Positions 1-9,110 of a DNA stretch of 64,000 nt are shown here, piece by piece. This DNA is from Aliidiomarina haloalkalitolerans (GTDB lineage Bacteria; Pseudomonadota; Gammaproteobacteria; Enterobacterales; Alteromonadaceae), in assembly GCF_003987315.1 (NCBI RefSeq), contig NZ_PIPI01000002.1, forward strand, positions 231,977 to 295,976. Direction: 5' to 3'. A program made the translations under genes and the position numbers. Numbering within the stretch: position 1 is the stretch's first letter; each line of letters starts with the position of its first letter. The notes below the pieces were generated by a model. It was not told the origin of the DNA, made no database searches, and was given only the letters and a program-made list of their open reading frames with translations.

Positions 1-627
1 ACAGCCGTCCGACTGCGAGTCCGGTCCAAACTTGACCATTTCTTCTTCCCACACTTTGTCCAGTTCTTCTTTTGTGTCATCGCGCTTTTCATTGGCAATC
101 TGTTCACGCACATCGCCTAAATCAACGCTAACACCAGACAATTCAAGTAACGCATGCATCACTGCTGCATAGTCGCTGTCGCGTTGCTCTAACCGTGCTG
201 CAAGCAGCGCTAGGATATGTGCAACTTCTTCTAAACCAAGGCGCAGGTTCTCTTCACCTTGAGTGGAGAGAAACTCAAGGTAAAGAGGGATGTAATCGGG
301 AAGCTCGCGCACCCCAATTTCCAAGCCTGCTTCTTTGTACTGGTTCATAAGATTGACCATGGCTTGACCGCGGTCGCGGGATTCGCCGTGGACATGCTCG
401 AACAAAAGCAGTGACAGTGAACGTCCACGCTCAAATAGACCGTCGTACTCAGACTGCCAGTCCATTAGTTGGCCCGCAAAGCGGCGTTGAACAAACGCCG
501 CTAGTGCTTGCTTGCGCTCTGCCGACAAGGGCGAATCAGCGATGATTGCATCGATATCCGCCTGTGCTGCAAGTAATCCATCGTGAGGATAATCAAGCAG
601 CAACGATAAAACTCGTGCGATTTGCAT
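1..627 (-). CDS. narJ: Nitrate reductase assembly chaperone NarJ (partial at left edge)
   Basis: Dedicated chaperone that holds apo-NarG so that the Mo-bisMGD cofactor and the first Fe-S cluster can be inserted before NarGH docks on NarI; it is cytoplasmic and not part of the final enzyme. The open frame starts at ATG 627 and stays open to base 1, giving 209 codons without a stop, so only the acidic C-terminal tail is missing. The N-terminus has the family pattern LLLDYP near residue 9, and the conserved segment LLFEHVHGESRDRGQAM is present. The start lies 5 bases after the narH stop, as expected within narGHJI; narI should lie just outside the window. Confidence 0.93.
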   Translation of the reverse strand, partial: MQIARVLSLLLDYPHDGLLAAQADIDAIIADSPLSAERKQALAAFVQRRFAGQLMDWQSEYDGLFERGRSLSLLLFEHVHGESRDRGQAMVNLMNQYKEAGLEIGVRELPDYIPLYLEFLSTQGEENLRLGLEEVAHILALLAARLEQRDSDYAAVMHALLELSGVSVDLGDVREQIANEKRDDTKEELDKVWEEEMVKFGPDSQSDGC

Positions 628-632
628 AATGA

Positions 633-2168
633 TTAATCCTTCATAACGACTGGAATGACTTTACGAACACCTTTCTTGTCACCACCGAAAAGATTGAGGT
701 CGCTTTCGCCACCACCACAACCATTGCCGAAGCTAAAGCCACATTCGCCTTTTAAGTCATAGGCGTTTTGTGCATAGGCACGCGCACTTGTTGGAATAAC
801 AAAGCGGTCTTCGAAGTTCGCCAATGCCATGTAGCGATACATCTCTTCCACTTGGTTTGGTGTTAAACCAACTTGCTTCAGAACTTCAAAATCTTCGACA
901 CCATCGACATTTTGCGAACGTTTGTAAGCGCGCATAGCAATCATCCGCTCAAGCGCACGAACAACCGGAGCTTCGTCACCAGCGGTCAACATGTTCGCCA
1001 AGTAACGTAACGGGATCCGTAGCGATTTCAGGTCTGGAATTTCGCCGTTCATACCAACATGGCCAGCTTCCACCGCAGTTTGAATTGGTGATAATGGCGG
1101 CACATACCAAACCATTGGCAGGGTGCGGTATTCAGGGTGCAATGGTAATGCGACTTTCCATTCCATCGCCATCATGTACACCGGTGAACGCTGCGCTGCT
1201 TTCAGCCAGTTGTCAGCAATCCCTTCCTTCTTCGCTGCCGCAATGACTTCTGGGTCAAATGGGTCAAGGAACAAGTCGAGCTGTGCCTGATACAGATCTT
1301 TCTCGTTCGGGGTGTTTGCTGCCGCTTCAATTTTGTCAGCGTCATACAACAACACACCTAGGTAACGGATCCGACCTACGCAGGTTTCTGAACACGTTGT
1401 TGGCTGTCCTGCTTCAATTCGTGGATAGCAGAAGGTACATTTTTCCGATTTACCAGTTTTCCAGTTGTAGTAGATCTTCTTGTACGGACAACCCGAAACA
1501 CACATCCGCCAACCGCGGCATTTGTCTTGGTCAATCAAAACAATTCCGTCTTCCTCACGCTTATAGATTGCGCCAGAAGGACACGCTGCCACACATGCAG
1601 GGTTCAAACAGTGCTCACACAAACGCGGTAAGTACATCATGAAGGTCTTTTCAAACTGACCATAGATGTCTTTTTGCACGACCTCATTGAAGTTGCTGTC
1701 TTTCTTCCGCTTCTCGAACTCGGTTCCTAGGATCTCTTCCCAGTTTGGACCCCATTCGATTTTCTCCATGCGCTGGCCGCTAATTAATGAACGCGGACGC
1801 GCAACCGGTTGGTGCTTGGTATCACCAACATTGTGTAAGTGCTGATAGTCAAAATCGAACGGCTCATAATAGTCGTCGATTTGGGGTAAATCTGGGTTCG
1901 CGAAGATGTTCGCCAAAATCCGCAGTTTGCCACCGATTTTGAGCTGCAACTTACCTTTGCTTGTGCGTTCCCAGCCGCCTTTCCACTTGTCTTGGTTTTC
2001 CCACTCTTTTGGAAAGCCTACGCCAGGCTTGGTTTCAACGTTGTTGAACCAGGCGTACTCCACACCTTCACGTGAGGTCCAGACATTTTTACAGGTGATC
2101 GAACAAGTGTGACAACCGATACACTTGTCCAGATTTAACACCATGCCAATCTGAGCTCTAACTTTCAT
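633..2168 (-). CDS. narH: Respiratory nitrate reductase beta subunit NarH
   Basis: Iron-sulfur electron transfer subunit that passes electrons from cytochrome b NarI to NarG on the cytoplasmic face of the membrane. The 511 residues match the usual NarH length. Four ferredoxin-like cysteine clusters are visible: C16-x2-C-x2-C-x3-C at the N-terminus, CEHCLNPACVAACP around residue 185, CRGWRMCVSGCP (Trp replacing one cysteine, which is the normal [3Fe-4S] ligand pattern of NarH), and CTFCYPR followed by CSETC. It lies 63 bases downstream of narG and 5 bases ahead of narJ, so it is co-transcribed with both. Confidence 0.97.
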   Translation of the reverse strand: MKVRAQIGMVLNLDKCIGCHTCSITCKNVWTSREGVEYAWFNNVETKPGVGFPKEWENQDKWKGGWERTSKGKLQLKIGGKLRILANIFANPDLPQIDDYYEPFDFDYQHLHNVGDTKHQPVARPRSLISGQRMEKIEWGPNWEEILGTEFEKRKKDSNFNEVVQKDIYGQFEKTFMMYLPRLCEHCLNPACVAACPSGAIYKREEDGIVLIDQDKCRGWRMCVSGCPYKKIYYNWKTGKSEKCTFCYPRIEAGQPTTCSETCVGRIRYLGVLLYDADKIEAAANTPNEKDLYQAQLDLFLDPFDPEVIAAAKKEGIADNWLKAAQRSPVYMMAMEWKVALPLHPEYRTLPMVWYVPPLSPIQTAVEAGHVGMNGEIPDLKSLRIPLRYLANMLTAGDEAPVVRALERMIAMRAYKRSQNVDGVEDFEVLKQVGLTPNQVEEMYRYMALANFEDRFVIPTSARAYAQNAYDLKGECGFSFGNGCGGGESDLNLFGGDKKGVRKVIPVVMKD

Positions 2169-2231
2169 AATCGTCTTCCTAAAATCTGGTGCAGGATGGG
2201 CGCTCGCGATGCACTCGCAAGCGCCGCCTCA

Positions 2232-5200
2232 TCACTTGGTATCCAGCCAATCAACTTTGTCCATCTTACGGACAATGACAAACTCATCGCGGTTACAGCC
2301 TACTGTTCCGTAGTAGTTAAAGCCGTAACTCTGCTGGGCATAGCCACCAATCATATGAGTTGGCTTCATGACCGCACGAGTAACCGAGTTATGAATACCA
2401 CCGCGTGTACCTGTCATCTCCGAGCCTGGTACGTTCACAATCCGTTCTTGCGCGTGGTACATCATGCTCATGCCTTCCGGCACCCGCTGCGAAACAACCG
2501 CACGGGCTGAGATCGAACCGTTGACGTTGAAGATTTCAATCCAGTCGTTATCTTCAATGCCTGCTGCTTTCGCATCGATCTCACTCAGCCACACAATTGG
2601 GCCACCGCGAGACAATGTCAGCATTAACAAGTTGTCGGAATACGTACTGTGAATACCCCACTTCTGATGCGGTGTAATCCAGTTCAGCACGATCTCTTTG
2701 TTGCCATTTGGCTTCTTGTTGAGAATCGGTTGAACGGTTTTCAAGTTAATCGGTGGCTTATAAACACAAAGTGTTTCACCGAAATCGCGCATCCATTCAT
2801 GGTCCTGATAGAACTGCTGACGACCGGTAATGGTGCGCCATGGAATCAGCTCATGAACGTTGGTGTAACCAGCGTTATAAGACACATGCTCGTCTTCAAG
2901 TCCTGACCAAGTCGGCGAAGAGATAATCTTCCGCGGTTGTGCCACGATATCGTGGAAGCGGATTTTTTCTTCTTCCTTTGGTTTCGCTAAATGCGTGTGG
3001 TCGCGTCCAGTGAACTCACTGAGAGCGCCCCAAGCTTTTACCGCCACATGACCATTGGTTTCTGGCGCCAGCGACAGAATCACCTCACACGCATCAATTG
3101 CGGTTTCGATCTTCGGCCGACCTTTGTTGACACCTTCTTCCACGTGCTTGCGGTTGAGCTTACCGAGGAAATCGACTTCCTCTTGAGTATTCCAGTTAAT
3201 GCCTTTACCACCATTCCCAAGCTTGTCCATGAGTGGACCAAGCGAGGTGAAGCGCTGGTAGGTATTCGGGTAGTCACGCTCAACTTCAACGAGGTTCGGC
3301 ATGGTTTTACCCGGTACTGGATCACACTCACCTTTCCACCACGCTTTCACGCCATATGGCTGCGCTAGCTCGTTCGGGGTGTCGTGTTGCATCGGTACGG
3401 TGACGAGGTCTTTTTCAACACCTAAGTGACCTTCGCAAACCCGCGAAAACTCTTTCGCGATGCCTTTAAAGATTTCCCAGTCACTACGTGCTTCCCAAAC
3501 TGGGTCAACAGCAGCAGTTAGCGGGTGAATAAACGGATGCATATCCGATGTATTCATGTCGTCTTTTTCATACCAAGTTGCAGTTGGTAACACGATGTCA
3601 GAGTACAAACAGGTGGTCGACATACGGAAATCGAGGGTCACCCACAGATCAACTTTGCCTTCCGCACCGTTATCGACCCACTCGACGTCTTCTGGCTTCT
3701 GACCACCAAAGTCGCCAAGGTCTTTACCTAACAGACCGTGTTTAGTACCGAGTAAATGCTTGAGCATGTACTCGTGGCCTTTACCGGATGAGCCGAGCAA
3801 GTTAGAACGCCAAATAAACATGTTCCGCGGGAAGTTCTGCGGGTTGTCTGGTTGCTCACAAGCAAACTTCAAACTGCCGCTCTTCAATTGGTCAACCACG
3901 TAATCTTTCACGTCCATACCCGCTTTCGCAGCAGCATCTGCTAAGCCAAGTGGGTTAGTGCCTAATTGTGGTGCGCTCGGTAACCAACCCATGCGCTCCG
4001 CTCTCGTGTTGTAGTCGATAATGCTCGACTTCCACTTGTTCGGATTCGCCAGCGGTGAAACGACTTCAGTCATTTCTAACTTCTCGTAGCGCCATTGACT
4101 CGAATGGTTATAGAAGAATGATGTACCGTTCATGTGACGCGGTGGACGTTGCCAGTCAAGAGCAAACGCCAATGGCGCCCAACCGGTTTGCGGACGTAGT
4201 TTTTCCTGACCGACGTAATGCGCCCAGCCACCACCGCTCTGGCCGATACAGCCACACATCATCAACATGTTGATGAGACCGCGGTAGTTCATGTCCATGT
4301 GGTACCAGTGGTTCAATGCAGCACCAACGATAACCATCGAACGGCCTTTGGTTTTGTCGGCGTTGCGACCAAACTCACGAGCAATTCGGATAACGTCTTG
4401 CGGGTCAACACCGGTAATTTTTTGTTGCCATGCTGGTGTATACGGTACGTCGTCTGCATAGCTTTGCGCCCGGTTCGGGTCGTTTAAGCCATTATCAACA
4501 CCGTAGTTCGCAAGCATTAAGTCAAATACGGTTGCAACTAAGGCAGAGTCACCGTTAGCAAGCTGTACTCGCTTCGCTGGGATCTTGCGCATCTGCACTT
4601 CATCGTGGTCAGTATGTTGGAAATACTCATACTCATGCGGCTTGCCGCCAAAGTATGGGAATGCAACGTCAACAACGTCGTCAGCGTGGTCTTTTAATGA
4701 CAAGTGCAGGTCAACATCACCTTGATTATCTTTTTGCTCAAGGTTCCATTTGCCTTTTTGTCCCCAACGATAACCAATCGCACCATTCGGGCTAACCAAA
4801 CGGTCACCATCTCGGTCAATCGCAATGGTTTTCCAGTCAGGGTTATTGTCTTCACCTAAGTTGTCGACCAAGTCAGCTGCGCGCAAGAAGCGACCTTGCG
4901 TAAGTTTGCCATTTTCTTCTTCCAACATGACCAGCATCGGCATGTCGGTATATCGACGAACGTAGTCGGTGAAATACGCACTCGGTTGATCAACGTGGAA
5001 TTCTTTCAAAATAACGTGACCAAATGCCATGGCTAACGCAGCGTCAGTACCTTGGCGTGGTGCTAACCAGGTGTCACCGAATTTCGAGGCTTCTGAGTAG
5101 TCAGAAGTAATCACGCAAGTTTTCGTGCCTTTGTAGCGAACTTCCGTTAAGAAGTGAGCGTCTGGGGTACGGGTTTGCGGAACGTTCGAGCCCCAAACAA

Positions 5201-5951
5201 TAATGTAATTTGAGTTATACCAGTCGGCTGACTCAGGCACGTCGGTTTGTTCACCCCAAATTTGTGGCGACGCCGGAGGTAAGTCACAGTACCAGTCATA
5301 GAAGCTTAAGCAGTTACCACCAATCAGTGATAAATAGCGCGCGCCAGCAGCATAGGAAACCATCGACATCGCCGGAATTGGCGAGAAACCAGTTACCCGG
5401 TCAGGGCCGTAAGTTTTCGTGGTGTACACGTTTGAAGCAGCAATGAGCTCATTCACTTCGTCCCATGACGCACGCACAAAACCACCGAGTCCACGGCGTT
5501 CTTTGTAGCTCTTCGCTTTTGCCGGATCGGAAACAATCGACTCCCAAGCTTTCACTGGGTCATTATGTTGTTGCTTCGCTTCACGCCACAGCTTCATCAA
5601 TTGCTGACGAACTTTTGGATACTTCAAGCGGTTGGCGCTGTAAATATACCAAGAGTAGCTGGCTCCACGTGGGCAGCCCCGTGGTTCATGATTAGGTAGG
5701 TCAGGCCGCGTGCGTGGGTAATCCGTTTGTTGCGTTTCCCAAGTAACGAGGCCGTCCTTGACGTAAATTTTCCAGCTACACGAACCAGTACAGTTTACTC
5801 CGTGAGTAGAACGTACTATTTTATCGTGTTGCCAACGCTGGCGATAACCTTGTTCCCAGGTGCGATCTTCATTTGTCACAACCCCATGGCCATTGGCGAA
5901 GGGTTCTTTCTTCAAATTGAAGAAGCGCAGTTTATCGAGTAAATGACTCAT
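2232..5951 (-). CDS. narG: Respiratory nitrate reductase alpha subunit NarG
   Basis: Catalytic subunit of membrane-bound nitrate reductase A, reducing nitrate to nitrite at a Mo-bisMGD centre on the cytoplasmic side during anaerobic respiration. The 1239 residues agree with the usual ~1245. The FS0 [4Fe-4S] ligands H50, C54, C58 and C93 are seen in HGVNCTGSCSW and EPRGCPRG. The segment YCDLPPASPQIWGEQTD contains the Asp that ligates Mo in the family. There is no Tat signal, as expected for the cytoplasmic Nar type. The gene is first in narGHJ(I), and its upstream region carries an FNR box and a NarL-type palindrome, implying anaerobic and nitrate control. Confidence 0.98.
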   Translation of the reverse strand: MSHLLDKLRFFNLKKEPFANGHGVVTNEDRTWEQGYRQRWQHDKIVRSTHGVNCTGSCSWKIYVKDGLVTWETQQTDYPRTRPDLPNHEPRGCPRGASYSWYIYSANRLKYPKVRQQLMKLWREAKQQHNDPVKAWESIVSDPAKAKSYKERRGLGGFVRASWDEVNELIAASNVYTTKTYGPDRVTGFSPIPAMSMVSYAAGARYLSLIGGNCLSFYDWYCDLPPASPQIWGEQTDVPESADWYNSNYIIVWGSNVPQTRTPDAHFLTEVRYKGTKTCVITSDYSEASKFGDTWLAPRQGTDAALAMAFGHVILKEFHVDQPSAYFTDYVRRYTDMPMLVMLEEENGKLTQGRFLRAADLVDNLGEDNNPDWKTIAIDRDGDRLVSPNGAIGYRWGQKGKWNLEQKDNQGDVDLHLSLKDHADDVVDVAFPYFGGKPHEYEYFQHTDHDEVQMRKIPAKRVQLANGDSALVATVFDLMLANYGVDNGLNDPNRAQSYADDVPYTPAWQQKITGVDPQDVIRIAREFGRNADKTKGRSMVIVGAALNHWYHMDMNYRGLINMLMMCGCIGQSGGGWAHYVGQEKLRPQTGWAPLAFALDWQRPPRHMNGTSFFYNHSSQWRYEKLEMTEVVSPLANPNKWKSSIIDYNTRAERMGWLPSAPQLGTNPLGLADAAAKAGMDVKDYVVDQLKSGSLKFACEQPDNPQNFPRNMFIWRSNLLGSSGKGHEYMLKHLLGTKHGLLGKDLGDFGGQKPEDVEWVDNGAEGKVDLWVTLDFRMSTTCLYSDIVLPTATWYEKDDMNTSDMHPFIHPLTAAVDPVWEARSDWEIFKGIAKEFSRVCEGHLGVEKDLVTVPMQHDTPNELAQPYGVKAWWKGECDPVPGKTMPNLVEVERDYPNTYQRFTSLGPLMDKLGNGGKGINWNTQEEVDFLGKLNRKHVEEGVNKGRPKIETAIDACEVILSLAPETNGHVAVKAWGALSEFTGRDHTHLAKPKEEEKIRFHDIVAQPRKIISSPTWSGLEDEHVSYNAGYTNVHELIPWRTITGRQQFYQDHEWMRDFGETLCVYKPPINLKTVQPILNKKPNGNKEIVLNWITPHQKWGIHSTYSDNLLMLTLSRGGPIVWLSEIDAKAAGIEDNDWIEIFNVNGSISARAVVSQRVPEGMSMMYHAQERIVNVPGSEMTGTRGGIHNSVTRAVMKPTHMIGGYAQQSYGFNYYGTVGCNRDEFVIVRKMDKVDWLDTK

Positions 5952-6023
5952 TTTTCAGACTCCAGTCCAGCTACTGCATTCATGTTTCGACGTCTACACT
6001 ATGGTAAAGTAGGGAAATTGTGC

Positions 6024-6037
6024 TTGATCTGCGTCAA
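6024..6037 (-). promoter_or_regulatory. FNR box of the narG promoter
   Basis: TTGATCTGCGTCAA is a near-perfect FNR dyad (TTGAT-N4-ATCAA, one mismatch). Its centre at 6030.5 would lie about -41 from a narG transcript starting near 5990, and a poor -10 (CATAGT, 6003-5998 on the minus strand) fits that class II arrangement. The 244-base narG/narX intergenic region could also serve narX. Confidence 0.8.
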
Positions 6038-6075
6038 TGCAGCCACCCTGCAAATTTGCCGCGATCTGGCCGAAT

Positions 6076-6091
6076 TACCACCATGGTGGTA
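6076..6091. promoter_or_regulatory. NarL-type 7-2-7 palindrome upstream of narG
   Basis: TACCACC-AT-GGTGGTA is a perfect 16-base palindrome that matches two inverted NarL heptamers (TACYNMT) spaced by two bases, with one deviation in each heptamer (last base C). Its centre lies 53 bases upstream of the FNR box relative to narG. Recognition by the NarL encoded at 15296 is an inference. Confidence 0.65.
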
Positions 6092-6128
6092 TGCGTGTTT
6101 AGATCGTAACTAACTGAATTGTAAGTAG

Positions 6129-6189
6129 TACTTATAATTTAAAGCGCCGGAATCTAGGCGAATCAGATACCTATGGGTAAAAAGGGGTA
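6129..6189. promoter_or_regulatory. NarL heptamers in front of narX
   Basis: Three exact heptamer matches (TACYNMT or its complement) lie just upstream of narX: TACTTAT at 6129-6135, TACCTAT at 6168-6174 and inverted AGGGGTA at 6183-6189. The last one overlaps the narX ribosome binding site, so NarL bound there would be expected to repress narX. Single heptamers carry little information, so this is weaker than the 7-2-7 sites. Confidence 0.4.
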
Positions 6190-6195
6190 TTCCAC

Positions 6196-8034
6196 GTGAA
6201 ACAGCGGCCTTCATCTCTCGCAGGAAGTATCAGTTTGGCACTATTTGCCATAGTTGGATTGTCATTGGTGACACTCCTGACGAGTTATTGGCTGTCTGAG
6301 AAAGTGAACCGTGACCCGGAAGCACTGAATGTGGCTGGTTCTTTACGTTGGCAAACCTATCATATTGCGATTGTTGCGACGCAGAATGACCCAGAACGTC
6401 TCAACAGCGCGATTCAAAGTCTGAATCAGAGTTGGAATCATCCGTCGTTTCGCCGCTTTGCACACAATGACACAACGATTTACAGTCATTTCCGACAAGC
6501 GCAAGCCAACTGGCTCGAAATTGAACGTGTTCTGCGCTCAGAGACTGTGGAATCAGTTAGTTTCTATGGTCGCTTAGTCGATCAGGTCAGTTACATTGAC
6601 GAGTTGGTCTTTCTCATTCAACAAGATGCCGAGCGCTCCGTTGGCCAACTGCGCCTGGTGCTGGTATTGGCATTGTTCTTAACGGTTATCTTGGCAATCA
6701 TTGTGTTGCATTGGCTGCGCGTCCGCTTCGAAATTCCGTTAATCAAATTACAGCAAGCGGCGCGGAAAATTGGTCATGGTGATTTCACCACCCGCGTCGA
6801 CTTAAAAAATAATCGTGATGAGCTGGGCATGCTCGCTGAAACCATCAATAAAATGAGCGACACCATCGGCTTTATGTACGGTCGCCTCGAAACCCGAGTT
6901 GATGAACAGACGCATCAGTTGCAACGCAGTCACATTACATTGCAACTGCTGTATGACATTTCCAAACGGATTAACGAGCACGCCCTGAATTACAACGACT
7001 TTCGTGACACCACGCGGAAACTCTGTGATGTGCTTGACCTTGACGACCTCGAGCTCTGCCTACTGACTGACGAAGGCAAAGCGCCATATTTGCAATTCCA
7101 AGCCGCCGAGCCTGAGCGTGACCCCTGTCATGCGGTGAACTGTGCTGAGTGTATTCGCAAAGACGACTGCATTACCGTCGAAGACGGCGTACGGCAGTAT
7201 TATTATCCACTCAGCCGCGAACAAAAACGCTTTGGCGTCATGGTTGCCCGCTGTAAAGAAAACCAAGTCTTACACGACTGGCAACAACAGCTATTGAAGT
7301 CAGTCTCGGATCAACTTGCGTTAGCACTGAGTTTAAAAGCCGAGGAAGACCAAGTTCGACGTTTAGCCATGGTGAATGAACGAACCGTTATTGCGCGTGA
7401 ATTGCATGACTCCCTTGCGCAAGCCTTGTCGTATCTGAAAATTCAGGTGACGCGTTTGAACAAGGCGATCGACATTAAAAACGAAGCGATTATTCGCGAT
7501 GTCTCACAGGAACTGCGGGAAGGTTTAGATTCAGCTTATCGGCAATTACGTGAGCTTCTGACAACCTTCCGATTGAAAGTAGACGGTGGCGGTTTATTAA
7601 ATGCACTCGAGACCACAGTTAAGCAATTGCAGAACCAAACGGACATGGAGATTCAACTCGACTACCGCATTACCGACGTGCCGCTTGAACCACACGAAGA
7701 GATTCATTTGCTGCAAATGGTACGTGAAGCTGTGCAGAACGCCATGCATCACAGTGAAGGCAAGTATGTTGTCATTCGCATGGCACACTTAGCGAATTCA
7801 GACGATAAAATTGAACTAGCGGTCGAAGATGATGGCGTCGGTATTCCGACGGACCCAGAGAAGCTTAACCACTATGGCTTAGTGATCATCAAGGAACGCG
7901 GACGCCACCTCGGCGGCGACGCTGAAATTAAGCGCCGAGAAGAAGGCGGCACCGGTGTTTATTTCCGTTTTGTGCCGCAATATCTGCAAAAAGAACAGCT
8001 GAACGATAAATCCCATTTAGCCAAAATGGTTTAG
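6196..8034 (+). CDS. narX: Nitrate/nitrite sensor histidine kinase NarX
   Basis: Inner membrane sensor that detects periplasmic nitrate and nitrite and phosphorylates NarL. Order of domains: TM1 at residues ~12-32; periplasmic four-helix sensor with the ligand-binding P-box (EALNVAGSLRWQTYHIA, ~42-58); TM2 ~153-172; HAMP ~175-225; central cysteine module with C311, C316, C319 and C325; HisKA_3 dimerisation region with phosphorylated H404 in ARELHDSL; HATPase_c with DDGVG near 543. The start is GTG 6196, preceded at 8 bases by AGGGG. It is transcribed away from narG. Its partner narL lies 7.2 kb downstream, separated by the RND block and narK. Confidence 0.96.
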   Translation: MKQRPSSLAGSISLALFAIVGLSLVTLLTSYWLSEKVNRDPEALNVAGSLRWQTYHIAIVATQNDPERLNSAIQSLNQSWNHPSFRRFAHNDTTIYSHFRQAQANWLEIERVLRSETVESVSFYGRLVDQVSYIDELVFLIQQDAERSVGQLRLVLVLALFLTVILAIIVLHWLRVRFEIPLIKLQQAARKIGHGDFTTRVDLKNNRDELGMLAETINKMSDTIGFMYGRLETRVDEQTHQLQRSHITLQLLYDISKRINEHALNYNDFRDTTRKLCDVLDLDDLELCLLTDEGKAPYLQFQAAEPERDPCHAVNCAECIRKDDCITVEDGVRQYYYPLSREQKRFGVMVARCKENQVLHDWQQQLLKSVSDQLALALSLKAEEDQVRRLAMVNERTVIARELHDSLAQALSYLKIQVTRLNKAIDIKNEAIIRDVSQELREGLDSAYRQLRELLTTFRLKVDGGGLLNALETTVKQLQNQTDMEIQLDYRITDVPLEPHEEIHLLQMVREAVQNAMHHSEGKYVVIRMAHLANSDDKIELAVEDDGVGIPTDPEKLNHYGLVIIKERGRHLGGDAEIKRREEGGTGVYFRFVPQYLQKEQLNDKSHLAKMV

Positions 8035-8048
8035 CGACCAGCAAATGG

Positions 8049-9110
8049 TTAACGACGGAGAGCGACTCGCTCTCCGTCTCGCAGCCCGCTGACGACTTCA
8101 ATATAGTCCCGACCCTGCCACCGTGTCGCCTCACCAAGGCGCACAAGGCGGCGCTCAGAACCTGAGCTCGTTACAACTTGAACATAGTACAATTGACCGA
8201 CCTGGAGCACTGCTGCTGCAGGCACTAGCAACACATCACGTTCACCTGCTGGCACCGCGACTTTGCCGTACATGCCTGGGTACATTGCCGCAGTGCTATT
8301 TGGTGCTAAGCGCACAATGAAGCTCCGCGAGGCAACATCTGCTGCCGGCTCAATTTCGACAACGCGAGCGCTAAACGGGTCGGAAAACGCATCTAGATTC
8401 ATCGTTAATTCATCGCCAATCCGCACGTTTGCGAGCACAGACTCACTAACAGCGGCTTCAAGACGCAAGCTTTCTGGTTGATAGACACTCACCAATAACA
8501 TGCCCGGTGTAGCCGTATCGCCCGTAAATACCGCCCGACGACTAATCACCCCATCGAAAGGCGCCATGATGACACTAAAACCTTCGCTCGTGCGCGCTTC
8601 CGATAATGCTTCACGCGCTCGATTTAATTCAGCTTCAGCGCTGTCACGAGCGGCTCGTGCTTCATCAAGGCGAGCCTCCGGCAACACGCCCTGCTGCACC
8701 ACACTTTCGGTACGCTGGAAGTTTAACCGGGCTTCGTTAACTCGCGCTTGAGCCGCGGCAAGCGACTGTTCCTGTTGCCGGACGCGGGCACTGAGGTCAT
8801 CACTTTCTAAGCGTAAAAGAATATCTCCGGCCTGCACAATATCACCGGCATCGACTAAAACTTCAGCGACGCGCGCTGTAATTCGGGCCGAAATCGATGA
8901 CTGCTGTCGAGCTTGCAAACTACCACTGAAATTGCGGAACTGCGGCACTCGTGCGGCAATCACTTCAGCACTGTCGATGCTTTCGGCTTGGGTTCCAGCC
9001 GATACCGTTTCGGTGGGCAACTTACTAACGAAGCCGCCAGCAAGCCAGACAAAAATTAACGCAAGACCCAAGAACGCAGCAACAATAATCGCAATACGCG
9101 TACGCTTCAT
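8049..9110 (-). CDS. RND efflux periplasmic adaptor (HlyD/AcrA-type membrane fusion protein)
   Basis: Periplasmic adaptor linking an RND pump to an outer membrane channel. The 353 residues show one N-terminal membrane anchor (~7-27), a split biotinyl-lipoyl domain (SARITARVAEVLVDAGD and PFDGVISRRAVFTGD), an alpha-helical hairpin rich in Ala, Gln and Arg (~115-175), and a beta-barrel plus C-terminal domain. No lipobox cysteine is seen. The start overlaps the stop of the upstream pump gene by 4 bases (ATGA). A 9-bp perfect hairpin (8054-8078, GACGGAGAG/CTCTCCGTC) lies in the last codons. Substrate cannot be told from sequence; no outer membrane component is nearby. Confidence 0.88.
   Translation of the reverse strand: MKRTRIAIIVAAFLGLALIFVWLAGGFVSKLPTETVSAGTQAESIDSAEVIAARVPQFRNFSGSLQARQQSSISARITARVAEVLVDAGDIVQAGDILLRLESDDLSARVRQQEQSLAAAQARVNEARLNFQRTESVVQQGVLPEARLDEARAARDSAEAELNRAREALSEARTSEGFSVIMAPFDGVISRRAVFTGDTATPGMLLVSVYQPESLRLEAAVSESVLANVRIGDELTMNLDAFSDPFSARVVEIEPAADVASRSFIVRLAPNSTAAMYPGMYGKVAVPAGERDVLLVPAAAVLQVGQLYYVQVVTSSGSERRLVRLGEATRWQGRDYIEVVSGLRDGERVALRR

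Noticed and set aside
2196..2510. Open frame of 104 codons opposite the 3' end of narG
   Set aside because: It lies entirely antisense to narG, has no family pattern and no ribosome site; the narG frame is certain.
8054..8078. Hairpin GACGGAGAG/CTCTCCGTC as a terminator between narX and the RND adaptor
   Set aside because: It is inside the adaptor coding sequence and has no T run on either side.
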